In this document: one piece after another, positions 47,991 through 58,703 of the stretch
Numbering within the stretch: the stretch's first letter is position 1
Layout of the letters: each line of letters starts with the position of its first letter
NCBI GenBank assembly: GCA_907165275.2
Contig: OU015659.1
Location: 7,420,501 to 7,484,500, forward strand
DNA from: Zygaena filipendulae
Lineage: Eukaryota > Arthropoda > Insecta > Lepidoptera > Zygaenidae
Reading direction: 5' to 3'
Length of the DNA stretch: 64,000 bases
Program-made: the position numbers and the translations under genes
The notes under the pieces: generated by a model
The model's database searches: none
What the model was told of the DNA's origin: nothing
The model's input: only the letters and a program-made list of their open reading frames with translations

Positions 47991-48245
47991 CAAGCGTCAA
48001 AGGCTGTAGTCTAAGAATAATTAAAATTAAGAAAATCGTTATACTATAGAAGATTTGTTTTAAATAAAGCTATCTCCGATTTTTGCTCCTCTTGCAAAAT
48101 TTATTCAGCTGCTACAACCGTCAAGCATCAAAAAGGCTTTAGTCTTGGATAAATTAAAATTAAGAAAATCGTTAAACTAAGGTTGTTTTAAATAAAGCCA
48201 TTTCGGGTTTAAATTGCTCCTCCTGTCAATGCAATTACTTTGTTT
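47991..48245. repeat. Imperfect tandem duplication, period 131 bp
   Basis: CAAGCGTCAAAGGCTGTAGT at 47991 and CAAGCATCAAAAAGGCTTTA at 48122 begin two similar units that share ATTAAAATTAAGAAAATCGT and TGTTTTAAATAAAGC. Confidence 0.8.
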
Positions 48246-48710
48246 TACTGTAGGGCAGCCGATTTAGCATTAATAAAAATAACTTAAAAACTATAAGTAT
48301 AGTTATTTTAAGATGAAATCAAAGTTAATTAATGTAACTTCATTAAGTACCTTGTCAAATTGTTTTTACTATTTTACTTTACTAATTGGCACTTCAATAA
48401 CATGTTCCTTTTTTATTTACCCATATAGATTTCGGTTTAACATGTCAAAGAAAAAAACTCTTACGCATTCGAAACTTTGATATTGAGAGATATTAACAAA
48501 CTTGGTTTCTTTGGTATTTCTTGGTATTTCGATCGGAGAAAATATTATTACAGATTCATAATAGTTAGCATTTAATTAAGTTTTACAAGACGTTGGAGTA
48601 GCTTCTAATATTTATGTCAAGCTTTCAAAAATGCCAAACTTAATTTTCTACTAGCACAATACCAGTGCCAGTCTTCTCTCTACATATTTATTATTATAAA
48701 TAATTATTAT

Positions 48711-49600
48711 AAATCCTACTAATATTATAAATGTGAAAGTGTGGATGTTTGGATGTTTAGATGTTTGGATGTTTAGATATTTGGATGTTTGTTACTCAAT
48801 CACGCAAAAACGGCTGAATGGATTTGGATGAAATTTGGCATGCACGTTGTCAGGGGTACAGAAAAAGACATAGGGTACTTTTTATCCCGGGATTCCCTCG
48901 GGAACTTCAAAATTACCGCGGGTGAAACCGCGGGGCGCAGCTAGTAATTATATAAATTATTATCCTACTAATATTATAAATGAGAAAGTGTGGATGTTTG
49001 GATGTTTAGATGTTTGGATGTTTGTTACTTAATCACGCATAAACGGCTGAACGGATTTGGATGAAATTTGGCGTGCACGTTTTCAGGGGTACAGAGAAGG
49101 ACATAAGGTACTTTTCCCGCGGGAACTTCGAAATTACCGCGGGTGAAACCTCGGGGCACAGCTAGTAAATAATAAATATGTCCTTCTCTGTACCCCTGAC
49201 AAAGTTTATGCAAAATTTCATGATGATCCGTTGAGCCGTTAAGGCGTGAAAGCGTAACAGACAGACAGACAGAGTTACTTTCTCATTTATAATATGAGTA
49301 AGGATTATCTTAATATATATAAATCACGTATCACGTTGTTTGTCCGCGATGGACTCCGAAACTACTGAACGGATTTTGATAAAATTTTGTAACCATTTAT
49401 AATAGGGTCCAATTTAAAAGATAGGATTTTATCTCGAAATTCCTGCGAGAACTCCGGAATTAATGCGGGGAACAGCTAATCACCGTAAACTACAGGCTGT
49501 CAGGAGTACAAAGAAGGATGGAGAGTATTTTTTCCCGGAATTCCCGCGGGAACTCTGAAATTACCGCGGATGAAATCGCGGGAGACAACTAGTATTATAT
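48711..49600. repeat. Cluster of five family A/E copies
   Basis: In order: family A minus (48711-48945), family A minus (48961-49167), a 5'-truncated family A plus (49176-49310), family E minus (49311-49480) and a partial family A minus (about 49480-49595). The first two differ from other copies by a GGATGTTTGGATGTTTAGAT minisatellite next to the tail and are each other's closest relatives, which suggests local duplication. Confidence 0.85.
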
Positions 49601-50254
49601 ATATTTGGCTATTCTGTGTAGTCTCGAAAAATAAATAGGATATTTACTTTCCTAATAAAAAAAACATGAATAAAATGTTGGCCTATTCGTCTAACGAATT
49701 TATACAAACAAGTCAATGTGAGGCGGTTTTTTTCTACCTCACCTTTTCACTGAAAAGCTATAAAAAGTTTTTAAGTAATTACATTAATATTCGTGGATCG
49801 TTGATTAAGGGGCTCCGGAATGCTTTTAACGTCTATGTGCACCTGAAGAAAATTTGAAAGGCCGAAGTAATTTCACTGAATATTTAAGAAAATATAGCCC
49901 TGAGTTTGATCATTGTAGATGTAGACATTTGAATTGCGAAAATCTTAAAGAAAATTTTCCAAAAGCCTTTATTAAAATGTCTCATTTCGTTACGAAAATA
50001 TTGACTCTTTATACGTATTGTGCTGAATTACATACATAATTGGCATTAAATGACTACATAATATATTATATGTATGTATGAATAGCAAATATGTAGCAAA
50101 GTATAAAGTAAAATATCCACTTACGGACTTAATAACGGACGGACAAATATTTCTTATTTATCCGATAAAATAGGAAAATGTGATATTTTATTCGTCCTCT
50201 TTATGTGTACCTGTGTAATATAATCGTAAGAGCCTTTTTGATTACTTTCAGGTT
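49601..50254. other. Intergenic, no gene seen
   Basis: Short ORFs at 49666-49857 and 49854-50039 overlap by four bases on the plus strand. They carry no recognisable domain and I do not call them genes. Confidence 0.35.
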
Positions 50255-50480
50255 GTCCACAGCTGGATAACAGCTCCGCACAGAGATCGCTATATCATTA
50301 TCCTCATACAGCCTGATTCCACAGTATATTATCTGTATACTACGTTTCAAACTTCACAAACTTCATCAGATCGCGGGTCCATCTTGTCTTGGGAGGGTTG
50401 CCATGTCGTCCGATATAAAGGGTCAAGAGCTTTCTACCCCAACGGTTGTCTGTTACCTGTGCCGTCTGCTACTAGTGCTA
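50255..50480 (-). pseudogene. RTE-type LINE, C-terminal tail remnant
   Basis: Reading the minus strand from 50480, the frame gives TDNRWGRKLL, then PKTRWTRDLMKF, and in another frame RSLCGAVIQLWTT before a stop. These match the last part of the LINE family whose upstream part lies at 1-227. Stops and frame changes show that the copy is dead. Confidence 0.65.
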
Positions 50481-50684
50481 CCACTTACGTAAAAGTAACT
50501 TTGAAAATTTTAGAAAATGGATAGAAGCCAATAAATAACCACTATAAACAGTTGTTTCGCTATTTTTACCGCGACACGTGAAGAAGTATTAATAAACATT
50601 ATCTTAGTACTTTGCGTTTTAATCAAATAATGAACCTTCTATTGTTAAATGGAATGATTTTTTTTTAATTAATTCATTACATAG

Positions 50685-50702
50685 ATAGATAGATAGATAG
50701 AT
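50685..50702. repeat. TAGA microsatellite
   Basis: ATAGATAGATAGATAGATAG and one partial unit. Confidence 0.9.
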
Positions 50703-51868
50703 GTTTTATTCTCTCTTTTAAAATTTACATTTAAATTTTATGCCAAAATATAAATAAATTCACAAAAGAGATTGTCATTAATAATTATTTTACAAATTCT
50801 ATCATAAAATGGTAAAAGCTGATAATAGCGACAGTAAAAAAGTAAAGTGTAAAAATTTGACCGAAATAAACAATTTAAATAAATAAAAATATGTCATGAA
50901 TACTCTTTTACAGAGTATAATGATTTATCCAATAAAAGATTTTTCAGTCGGCGCGCAAATGTTTCGTCCGAGGTTTCATTTATAATGTCTACAGGTACTT
51001 TTTCATATAGGGTAGGACCGATAACGCGCGGATTTCTGTCCATCAGTGCCAAACGTCCTGCAGCCGTTGTAGGCCGGGTGGCCAGTTATGGCAGCGTCAA
51101 AGATCATATAATCACTATGTGGGCAGCGTCGTCGCTGGTGTGAGGGCGCGGCGACCCGACGCAAGACGCCCTATAAGAGACTGGCACGTCACACTACACT
51201 GGAGCGCTCTACACTTTACTGTTCCCTACAAAAGATTGCGGAGATCTGAACGAGCTCCACAGTCGCGCTTGACATTACACCTGCTATCATTAAACACGCG
51301 AATATCATATTAATTAAATTTTAGTCCAATGCTACAGATGCTATACAGTGTATTGCTTCCAGCATTACGACTAGGTAAGTATTGGATATGTATAGCAAAG
51401 AATAGTAAACAAATCTCCATCCATTAATTTTTATAAAACATTATCTCAATTTTGTCATTGTTACGAGAAAAACAAAATTCTAAAAAAAAAGAAACGGGTG
51501 CAGTAGCAATATGTAAACACTTTAGTCACTGGTCAGTCTTTGAACTTTATTTCTTTTGCAATAATATTCAACAATTATCAAAGTCTTTACATATTATTTC
51601 TGCTACTGACTGGACAACACACATAAGAAGTAAGCATAACAGAAAAAATATATAAGTATTAGCGTTGTATTATCCTTATATAGTATACTTATAGCTAGGT
51701 ATTACGTTGTGCACCCAGCACCCGCTTCTAGTTTCTATTTACAGCTCTCTATCACCTTAAGGTTGCCTTGAAAAGATTGCCTCTAGCAATAAGGCCGCCT
51801 TTTGCTCTGTATTTACTTATTATCTGTCTTAGTATTTATTTTCTCTTCTGGGGCAATAAAGCATATTT
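50703..51868. other. Intergenic, no gene seen
   Basis: A GC-richer stretch at 51119-51300 contains a 64-codon ORF without a recognisable domain. Confidence 0.4.
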
Positions 51869-52020
51869 GATTTGATTTGATTTGATTTGAAAAAATAGCT
51901 GTTTCCCACGGATTCACCAGCGTTAATTTCGGAGTTCCCACGGGAATTTAGGCATTAAAAGGAGCCTATATGTCCTTCTCTGTAGGTAGGTACTCCTGAC
52001 AACGTTCATGCACAATGCAA
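51869..52020 (+). repeat. TTTGA microsatellite followed by a truncated family A copy
   Basis: Five TTTGA units (51869-51893) lie directly before GCTGTTTCCCACGGATTCAC, CGGAGTTCCCACGGGAATTT and ATGTCCTTCTCTGTAGGTAG, where the family A copy breaks off. Confidence 0.8.
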
Positions 52021-52104
52021 AACTTACTTCCAACCAGACACTAAATATAACCAATAGACTTATGTATAACGGACGGATCATGGAACTTCAAAAATTAAAA
52101 CTTC

Positions 52105-52231
52105 CTTTTTTATGTCATAGGGGGCAAACGGGCAAGTGGTACACCTGATGGTAAGTGATTACCGCCGCCCATAGACATCTGCAACACCAGAAGGCATGCA
52201 GGTGCGTTGCCGACCTGGAATGGGGATGGGA
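52105..52231 (-). mobile_element. 5'-truncated SINE copy
   Basis: About 125 bases almost identical to the tail half of the SINE at 40520-40876 (GGGGGCAAACGGGCAAGTGG through GACCTGGAATGGGGATGGGA). The head with its pol III boxes is missing, as expected from incomplete reverse transcription. Confidence 0.88.
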
Positions 52232-53286
52232 ATTTTAATTTGTTTTTAAATTTGTTTATTGTTGTTAATGTGGTTTTTAATTTTCAATCAGTGAAATATT
52301 TCTGAACTTTGGCGTTGTTAAGTCGCTAATGTACGTACTGAGTGGCAATGATTGTCGCGGAGGCTGTTTGGCGGCATGTCGGGGTGGTTCGAGTCGCGCG
52401 ACAGAAACAAAACAGTACTCGTTATGGCACATTAGAGGGTTGGCCTCGCTGTGCTCGAGCCTCGACGGTATTAACGCAGCCATTCTAACTTCCTCGGCGG
52501 CACCGACAGCTTCTGTGCTTAAGAGTCTAATTAGCCGTAAATTGCATTTAAAATTGGGCACTCGGCCGAGAATTGAGTTTTGAATGTCTAATTTCTTGGA
52601 AAGAAATTGTACTGCAATTTATGGGTCAATCTGGTATTGTCGTGAAACAACGGCCGACTGTTATGGACGTCGCTCGATAGATTTATTATTGCGAGTCTTC
52701 ATTTGCACACTGTGCTCTTAACCCCGTAAAGAAAAATAGGACGTCACTTTGTTTATTGTTTTGAAACACGACATCAGCAGCTGTTGTTGGAACGCGTAAC
52801 AGCAAACTCGATTAGGTATTATAAAAACATCTTCATCAATCAAACTCCGTTAGAAGAACGGCAGACATCTTTGTTGTTTCGTGTGAGCATAAATAAATAA
52901 GGTCCGAGGTTGTTGTTGGAGGCATCACATAGCGGGGGATGATTAGACACGCGGCCTTCCTAAATATTAACTCGGCTTTGGTCTCCCAGCGCGGGATCAT
53001 GTATTATAGATGGGCTGGGAAATTAAAAGCAAATTGGTCTGAGCCGTGCGCACACCGCTGCTCGTTTTAACACACATTATTTATTTTATCACTGCGCTTG
53101 ACTGCTTCACTGATCACTGATTTATTACTTCTTTACCACCCATAAATTCAGTGTGCGACATTTTTTTTTATTCCAAATATGGACGTTTCGTTATTCACAC
53201 CTGCCAATGGGGCTATAACGTCCTGCCACGAGTGCCGATTAACTCTTTTTTATTAACCATCCTAAAGGTTTTATTATGTTACCTAC
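52232..53286. other. Intergenic, GC-richer non-repeat block
   Basis: 52320-53000 is less AT-rich than its surroundings and free of the dispersed families. It carries overlapping ORFs on both strands (52277-52583) with no recognisable domain. It could be conserved regulatory DNA or an exon I cannot identify. Confidence 0.3.
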
Positions 53287-53475
53287 TAGCTGTTCACCCG
53301 CGGTAATGTTGGAGTTCCCTCGGGAATACCGGTCTAAAAAGTACCCTGTGTCCGTCTCTGTACCACTGACAACGTGGATACAAAATTTCAAGATGATCGG
53401 TTGGACTGTTAAGGCGTGAAAGCGTAACAAATAAACAAATAACCAAACTCACTTTCGCATTTATAATATTAATGA
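53287..53475 (+). repeat. Dispersed repeat family A
   Basis: ACTAGCTGTTCACCCGCGGT, TCCCTCGGGAATACCGG, TAAAAAGTACCCTGTGTCCG, GATGATCGGTTGGACTGTTA, GCGTGAAAGCGTAACAAATA and TCGCATTTATAATATTAATG. Confidence 0.8.
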
Positions 53476-54543
53476 GAATTTATTTTATCGTTAAAAAAAC
53501 ATAGGTATTTTAATTTCGTAAAACAGGAATAACATAATATGAATCATATTATGTCATAATCATAATATAAGTATATCGTCATATTGTGATAATCATATTA
53601 TGTCATTCATATCACCTATTTACCTGTCTACGTATAACAGAATTGTTTGTGTTGTGTCTGTCTGTACCTTATACGTAGAATTACAAAAACGTGCGTATCA
53701 AGACAACAAATAAAACTTAAAAAAGGACCAGCAGAAAAATGTTAGAGAAACCAGCGCCCAAGCGGTTACTATAGCCGCCGCATGTGTGATGACTATCCGA
53801 CCATAATCGCTTATTGTATTGTCACGATAAACAATAAATATACCTAATAATTAACAAAAAATACTTCAAGAGTTTCACTCCGAATTATATCCGTAGTGAT
53901 TAAAAATATGTGTGCATTCAACATTATTATAATATGTGTTTTATTATTTTTTTCGTCCGTTTGTCAGTTTGTTTGAAGTTTATGTTCATTCATATGATAT
54001 GTTATGAATATGATATAGATGATCATAAAGTATGAGTACTTTTACTAATGTCGTGAGAAACAGATATAATTATTCGATACCATTCTTTTAATTAAAGTAA
54101 ATCTACTATATCCTACATTCTAATAACCTTTTATAGTAGAATAAAGTGTACAAATAAAGCAGTCTTACAAAATCGATTCGTGTTGAAGATAAAGCAAAAC
54201 CATAAATAAGCGATCGCTGAAGCAATTTCAAAGTTTTCTTCTCGTTTTAAAATCAGTTAAAACATGTTTATATTTTAACGAACGAACGGTTGGTGAACCG
54301 AAACAGGCTACAGCGTAAACAAAACAAAGGAAATTGTTTTTCGTCTAACAAAAAGAAAGTAAAACGTTTGAAAGTTGAGAGTTAATTTATTTCGAAGTTG
54401 TTTGTCAGTAATTTGTTGTGGCCGCGTCCTTGGGGAGGGCAGGTGGTCGGTGCCCGCGTCTCCCGCCTCCCACCCACAACTTGCACCCCACCCGCAACCT
54501 GCAACCTGCACCCTTCCTAATGCGCTTACCGCCGCGAGCGCAT
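53476..54543. other. Intergenic, no gene seen
   Basis: Contains ATAATATGAATCATATTATG-type palindromes at 53533-53612 and a G/C-rich low-complexity stretch at 54420-54540 (CCCACCCGCAACCTGCAACC). ORFs over the latter are low-complexity frames. Confidence 0.4.
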
Positions 54544-54723
54544 ACGTTTCTATAGGTATATTAATGTGAAAGTTTGGATGGATGGGTGTATGTTTGTCAC
54601 TCAACCACGCCAGAATGGCTGAACGGAATTGGATGGAATTTGGTACAGAGATAGATATAAGACTGGAATAGGACATAGGGTTCCTCTTGTTCCGGAATCT
54701 CGCGGGAATAGCTACATACGTAT
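54544..54723 (-). repeat. Family A copy interrupted by the LTR retrotransposon
   Basis: GTGAAAGTTTGGATGGATGG, CGCCAGAATGGCTGAACGGA, GACATAGGGTTCCTC and CTCGCGGGAATAGCTAC follow family A order on the minus strand, like the copies at 48711. The retrotransposon's target duplication GTAT ends this feature, at or just past the edge of the copy. Confidence 0.7.
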
Positions 54724-54857
54724 TGTCGGGATGTAGAAATGAGTAGTCCGGTGTCTCAGTAACGAATGAATGATATTTATTAGAGTGTTCACATTAATAT
54801 GTACTTACGTTCTAAGGAATGCATATACGTAGCTATATCTATACATTACACACTACA
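54724..54857 (-). repeat. 3' LTR
   Basis: 134 bp, TGTAG...CGACA on the minus strand (TG..CA ends), identical to 61940-62073. An AATAAA lies inside it. The neighbouring GGAGG (54858-54862) is the end of a short polypurine tract. Confidence 0.95.
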
Positions 54858-54875
54858 CCTCCGGGGGTGAAAAAT
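54858..54875 (-). other. Polypurine tract region
   Basis: Minus strand CACCCCCGGAGG directly precedes the 3' LTR. The purine run is only five bases, shorter than usual for a plus-strand primer. Confidence 0.5.
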
Positions 54876-55067
54876 TTAAAAGAAAATCTTGAATACAATA
54901 AGATTTTTTTTAAAACATTACATTGATTAACATACACAAAACAAAACAATAAGTAGATATGATTATACAAAGCAAGTTATAGCGTAACATAATATCGTCT
55001 CATCATAGCATAATACAATGTTGCAGATACCTAAATAGTAATTCTAAACAGTAAGCATATTTCTACA

Positions 55068-57203
55068 CTAGGTGGTTACATATGGCTTTGTCCTATTTTT
55101 GTGGACAACATCTGTTTTGTTATTGTTCTTGACAATTTTTACGTTTACACCCAAATCTTCTAACACTAGAAATGGACCATCATACAACTTAGTTAATTTT
55201 GAGGCACATTCGTTTTTTACCAAAATTAAATCGCTATTCTTATATTCTATAGGATATACATTTTTATCGTAAAGTAATTTCGTTACATTTTTGCACTTAA
55301 TTAAATTCTTATGAGCGTCTGCTTGTGCTATTTTTAATCTACTTTTAAGCTCTAAAGGATAACTATCTATATTATATAGTGGTTCTACAGGTTCATTTAT
55401 GATACTGGGTAATCTACATCGTTTGCCGAACACAAGTTCATACGGTGTATATTTAGTAGAAGTATGGACATTATTATTGTAAAAAAAACACCAAAATGGT
55501 ACCCAATTGCGCCAAGTCTCCGGATACTTGTCACACTGAATACGTAAGAAATTGCCTAAAGTTTTATGAGCATTTTCGAGTGAACCAATAGTTTGATGAT
55601 GGTAAGCTGTTGAATTTACCTTATCAATCTCCAATATTTTGCACACTTCTGCTATTGTTGACGATGTAAACTCGGTACCACGGTCGGATACGATTGTTTC
55701 TGGCAGACCATATCTTAAAATAAAATTATTAACTAAAGACTTAGCTACACTTACCGTATCTTTGCGTTGCAGTGGATACGCTTCCACGAACTTACTTAAG
55801 TCGCACTGTACCGTTAGAATATACATGTTACCTAAGTCGTCCTTATCTAAAGGTCCTACGATATCTAAAAATATTCTCTGAAAAGCAGTTGTGGCTGTTG
55901 TCGTTACAACCATCGGCTGCTTTATATTCCTAGAATGCTTCATAGTTTGACATTTACTACATTTTTTAACGAAATCCTTGACGTCTTTCTCGAGTCTTGG
56001 CCAGTAATACAAACATTTTATATTGTTTACCATCTTGCGTATTCCCGCATGCCCGCTTGTAGGCAATAAATGGAAACTGTTCAAAATATATTTTATCTCG
56101 TCGTTATCGATTACTCTCTTTACTCCTCGCAATATACAAAATTGGGGTCCGGACCAATCCTTTAAACTTTTAATCTCATTTATTAATTCTTTAACAAATA
56201 ACGCGTTTTGTTCATTTTTAATCATACAAACTTGCTCTACTTTAATTTTTTCACAAAAATCTCTCAGTTTCACCACAAATACGTCTCGCGTGAAATGTGA
56301 CATATAACCGAGGTTTATGAATATCGTTAACCTACTCGGTACAAAACTAAAACACTCTGACTCTTCGGTCACTTCGTTCTTTAATCTTAACGTGTTTAAA
56401 TCATTTTCCTTTATAAAACAAAGTTCAACAGAGTCACTCGGTTTCCTTAGTATGTCCAAAACTCTAGGTTGATCAGGCCTATCGTTCGTAGCAATACAAG
56501 GAGACTGTTTGTCACTTTGCTGATTTAATTTTCTACTTTGTGCCCTCGTCATAACGTTTACAATCTCTTCATTCATGTCTTTTAATTCGTTAGATGTTAT
56601 AATTATTCTAGAAAGCGCGTCGGCACAAACGTTATCTTTTCCTTTTACATATGCAACTTTGAAATTATACTCCTCCAAAATTAATCTGTATTTCAAAAGA
56701 CGACTAGATGGATCTTTCATGCCAAAAAGATATACTAAAGGTTTATGGTCAGTTAAAATTTTAAATTGACGTCCGTATAAATATGGTCGGAAATATTTCA
56801 CGCTCCATACTATTGCAAGTAATTCTTTTTCTATTGTAGGGTAATTTAGTTCTGACTTGTTTAATGGTCGACTGGTATAAGCTATCGGACGCAAGTCGCT
56901 ATTACAAAGGACTGAACCTATTGCTATTCCAGATGCGTCAGTTTGTAATATAAATTCGTTGTTTTCTGAGAAATTTGGATACTGTAGTACTGGTGGTGAT
57001 GCTAATGCATTTTTTAAAAACTGAAATGCTTCCTCGCATTCTGTACTCCATATAAAAGGTTGATATTTTCGACATAACTTATTTAATGGAACAGTAATTT
57101 CTGAAAATGACTTTATGAATTTTCTGTAATAGTTACAAAACGCAACAAATCGCCTGACATCGTCTGCGTTCGTAGGTTGTGGGTAATTCTGTAATACCTT
57201 CAT
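55068..57203 (-). CDS. pol: Pol, second part: RT thumb, RNase H, integrase
   Basis: 711 codons counted from the first ATG, although the frame is open upstream to about 57262, so this ATG is an internal Met and not a start. RNase H: TDAS at residues 88-91, KELLAIVW near 127, TDHKPL at 151. Integrase: zinc-binding H378, H385, C415, C418, then the DDE triad D447, D507, E543 with the typical 35-residue D-E gap, and a GPF motif at 676-678 in the C-terminal domain. All key residues are present, so this half looks undamaged. It copies and inserts the element's DNA. It is separated from the first part of pol by a one-base frame change. Confidence 0.92.
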   Translation of the reverse strand: MKVLQNYPQPTNADDVRRFVAFCNYYRKFIKSFSEITVPLNKLCRKYQPFIWSTECEEAFQFLKNALASPPVLQYPNFSENNEFILQTDASGIAIGSVLCNSDLRPIAYTSRPLNKSELNYPTIEKELLAIVWSVKYFRPYLYGRQFKILTDHKPLVYLFGMKDPSSRLLKYRLILEEYNFKVAYVKGKDNVCADALSRIIITSNELKDMNEEIVNVMTRAQSRKLNQQSDKQSPCIATNDRPDQPRVLDILRKPSDSVELCFIKENDLNTLRLKNEVTEESECFSFVPSRLTIFINLGYMSHFTRDVFVVKLRDFCEKIKVEQVCMIKNEQNALFVKELINEIKSLKDWSGPQFCILRGVKRVIDNDEIKYILNSFHLLPTSGHAGIRKMVNNIKCLYYWPRLEKDVKDFVKKCSKCQTMKHSRNIKQPMVVTTTATTAFQRIFLDIVGPLDKDDLGNMYILTVQCDLSKFVEAYPLQRKDTVSVAKSLVNNFILRYGLPETIVSDRGTEFTSSTIAEVCKILEIDKVNSTAYHHQTIGSLENAHKTLGNFLRIQCDKYPETWRNWVPFWCFFYNNNVHTSTKYTPYELVFGKRCRLPSIINEPVEPLYNIDSYPLELKSRLKIAQADAHKNLIKCKNVTKLLYDKNVYPIEYKNSDLILVKNECASKLTKLYDGPFLVLEDLGVNVKIVKNNNKTDVVHKNRTKPYVTT

Positions 57204-57247
57204 TTTTTCGGGGTCGGGTAATATTCCCTCGGATGATACTATATGAC

Positions 57248-58699
57248 CTAAATACAGAATTGTTTCTTTAAAAATTCACACCTAGACGGATTTAACTTCA
57301 AATTAACTGTTCTAAAACGCTCTAAAACGTCAATTAAATTTTTATTATGTGATGCTAGATTTCTACCAAATACGATGACGTCATCACAGTAAACGAAGCA
57401 CTTTTCGAAGGTTAGGCCAGATAAAGCTACAGACATAACACGAGAAAATGCACTTGGACTTATCTTCAAACCCATTGGTAGGCGTTTTAATTGATATTGC
57501 CCAGAGTCCGTAGTGAAGGCTGTAATCTTCCTATCCTCAGGTTTTAATAAAACTTGATAAAAACCCTGATTTAAATCTAGATGTGTAAAATAAACTGAAC
57601 CAGAAAGTGAATCCAATATTTCTGTTATATTAGGAAGCGGAAACTTGTCATCCTGTATGTTTTCATTAATTTTTCTAAAATCAATGACCAAACGCCACTT
57701 TTTTAAACCATTTTCGTCTGCTTTCTTCGGTACTAGAAGTATAGGACTAGACCATTCACTTTTCGTTTCTTCTATAATATCCTGCTCTAACATATTATTA
57801 ATTTGTTTTTTAATTTCTGGCTTTAATGAATGTGGTAATCGGTACGGTTTTACGTAAACTGGATTCGTGTTAGGTTTTAAAGTAATAGACTGCTGCATTA
57901 TATTAGTAACATTGAGTTTGTCACCTTTTAAAAAGAAAACATCTGCATATTTAGAACAAATCGATTCTATAGAATCCTTTTCCTCCGATGATAAATGATC
58001 TAACTTTAACAAACGTAACAATTCCTTAGCTCTATTACTATTAGCTTCGGTTTTAGAAAAATTACATAACTCAAAGTCCTCCAAAGAATGTAACTGTGGC
58101 TCAAAAATAGGCAACTTGACCGATTCATTACTCGTGTTTAATATTTGTAAAGGAATTCTACCATCTCTAGGTTTCACTATACTGCTTGCTAAAAATATAT
58201 TATCGCTCAGTTGTTGTGAAGAAACAACTATATCATTGTTATGAAAATATTTAGATTGAATGTAATGAATACTTTCGCTTCTGGGTGGTATCGTTAGGTA
58301 CGCGTTCGTATCTCTATTTGTTATGACTGGGATTATACACTGCTTATAATTGTTATGCAAAGTCAAGCTGTTAGTCAGTAAGTCGATATTAGCTTGGTAC
58401 TTCCTTAGAAAGTCTAACCCGATAATTCCATCTGCCTTATTCGGTAAGCTATCATACGAATAAAACTTACATTGGAATGCATTGCCATTCTCAGAAGTAA
58501 GTGTCACATAAGAATAACCCTGAGTACGAACATGACCGCATATACCTTTGATTACGGTTTCATCTTTCCATAGCGGAATATTACTTGGAAAAATACTACT
58601 ATGTAATAACGATAATGTAGCTCCTGTATCTAACAAAAATGAATATTTAACGTTGTTTATGTAGAAATTTACGTAATCTATGCCGAAATTATATGTCAA
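57248..58699 (-). CDS. pol: Pol, first part: protease and reverse transcriptase core
   Basis: 483 codons ending at a premature TAG (57250-57248). The apparent start is TTG, and the frame continues upstream into the end of gag, so it is expressed as a Gag-Pol fusion. Retropepsin active site DTGA at residues 24-27. RT: EWSSPILLVPKK, then WRLVIDFRKIN, HLDLNQGFYQV, LPMGLKISPSAFSRVM, and the catalytic YCDD at 437-440 (the two Asp are kept). The TAG falls just before the conserved LGH motif, which appears in the next frame; a single-base deletion near 57255-57262 explains this best. The copy is therefore a pseudogene at this point. Confidence 0.9.
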   Translation of the reverse strand: MTYNFGIDYVNFYINNVKYSFLLDTGATLSLLHSSIFPSNIPLWKDETVIKGICGHVRTQGYSYVTLTSENGNAFQCKFYSYDSLPNKADGIIGLDFLRKYQANIDLLTNSLTLHNNYKQCIIPVITNRDTNAYLTIPPRSESIHYIQSKYFHNNDIVVSSQQLSDNIFLASSIVKPRDGRIPLQILNTSNESVKLPIFEPQLHSLEDFELCNFSKTEANSNRAKELLRLLKLDHLSSEEKDSIESICSKYADVFFLKGDKLNVTNIMQQSITLKPNTNPVYVKPYRLPHSLKPEIKKQINNMLEQDIIEETKSEWSSPILLVPKKADENGLKKWRLVIDFRKINENIQDDKFPLPNITEILDSLSGSVYFTHLDLNQGFYQVLLKPEDRKITAFTTDSGQYQLKRLPMGLKISPSAFSRVMSVALSGLTFEKCFVYCDDVIVFGRNLASHNKNLIDVLERFRTVNLKLNPSRCEFLKKQFCI

Positions 58700-58703
58700 A
58701 ATT

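Noticed and set aside
49666..50039. Two consecutive plus-strand ORFs as a small gene
   Set aside because: No domain, no splice evidence, Lys/Tyr/Asn-rich composition expected from AT-rich DNA; the four-base overlap is likely chance.
54375..54569. Pro/Ala/His-rich 64-codon ORF
   Set aside because: Low-complexity C-rich DNA read in a chance frame.
54858..55067. env gene of an errantivirus
   Set aside because: Only about 210 bases separate pol from the 3' LTR, with no open frame of useful length.
57245..57262. Programmed frameshift inside pol
   Set aside because: It lies within the RT domain, lacks a slippery heptamer, and no known Ty3 element shifts there; a one-base deletion is simpler.
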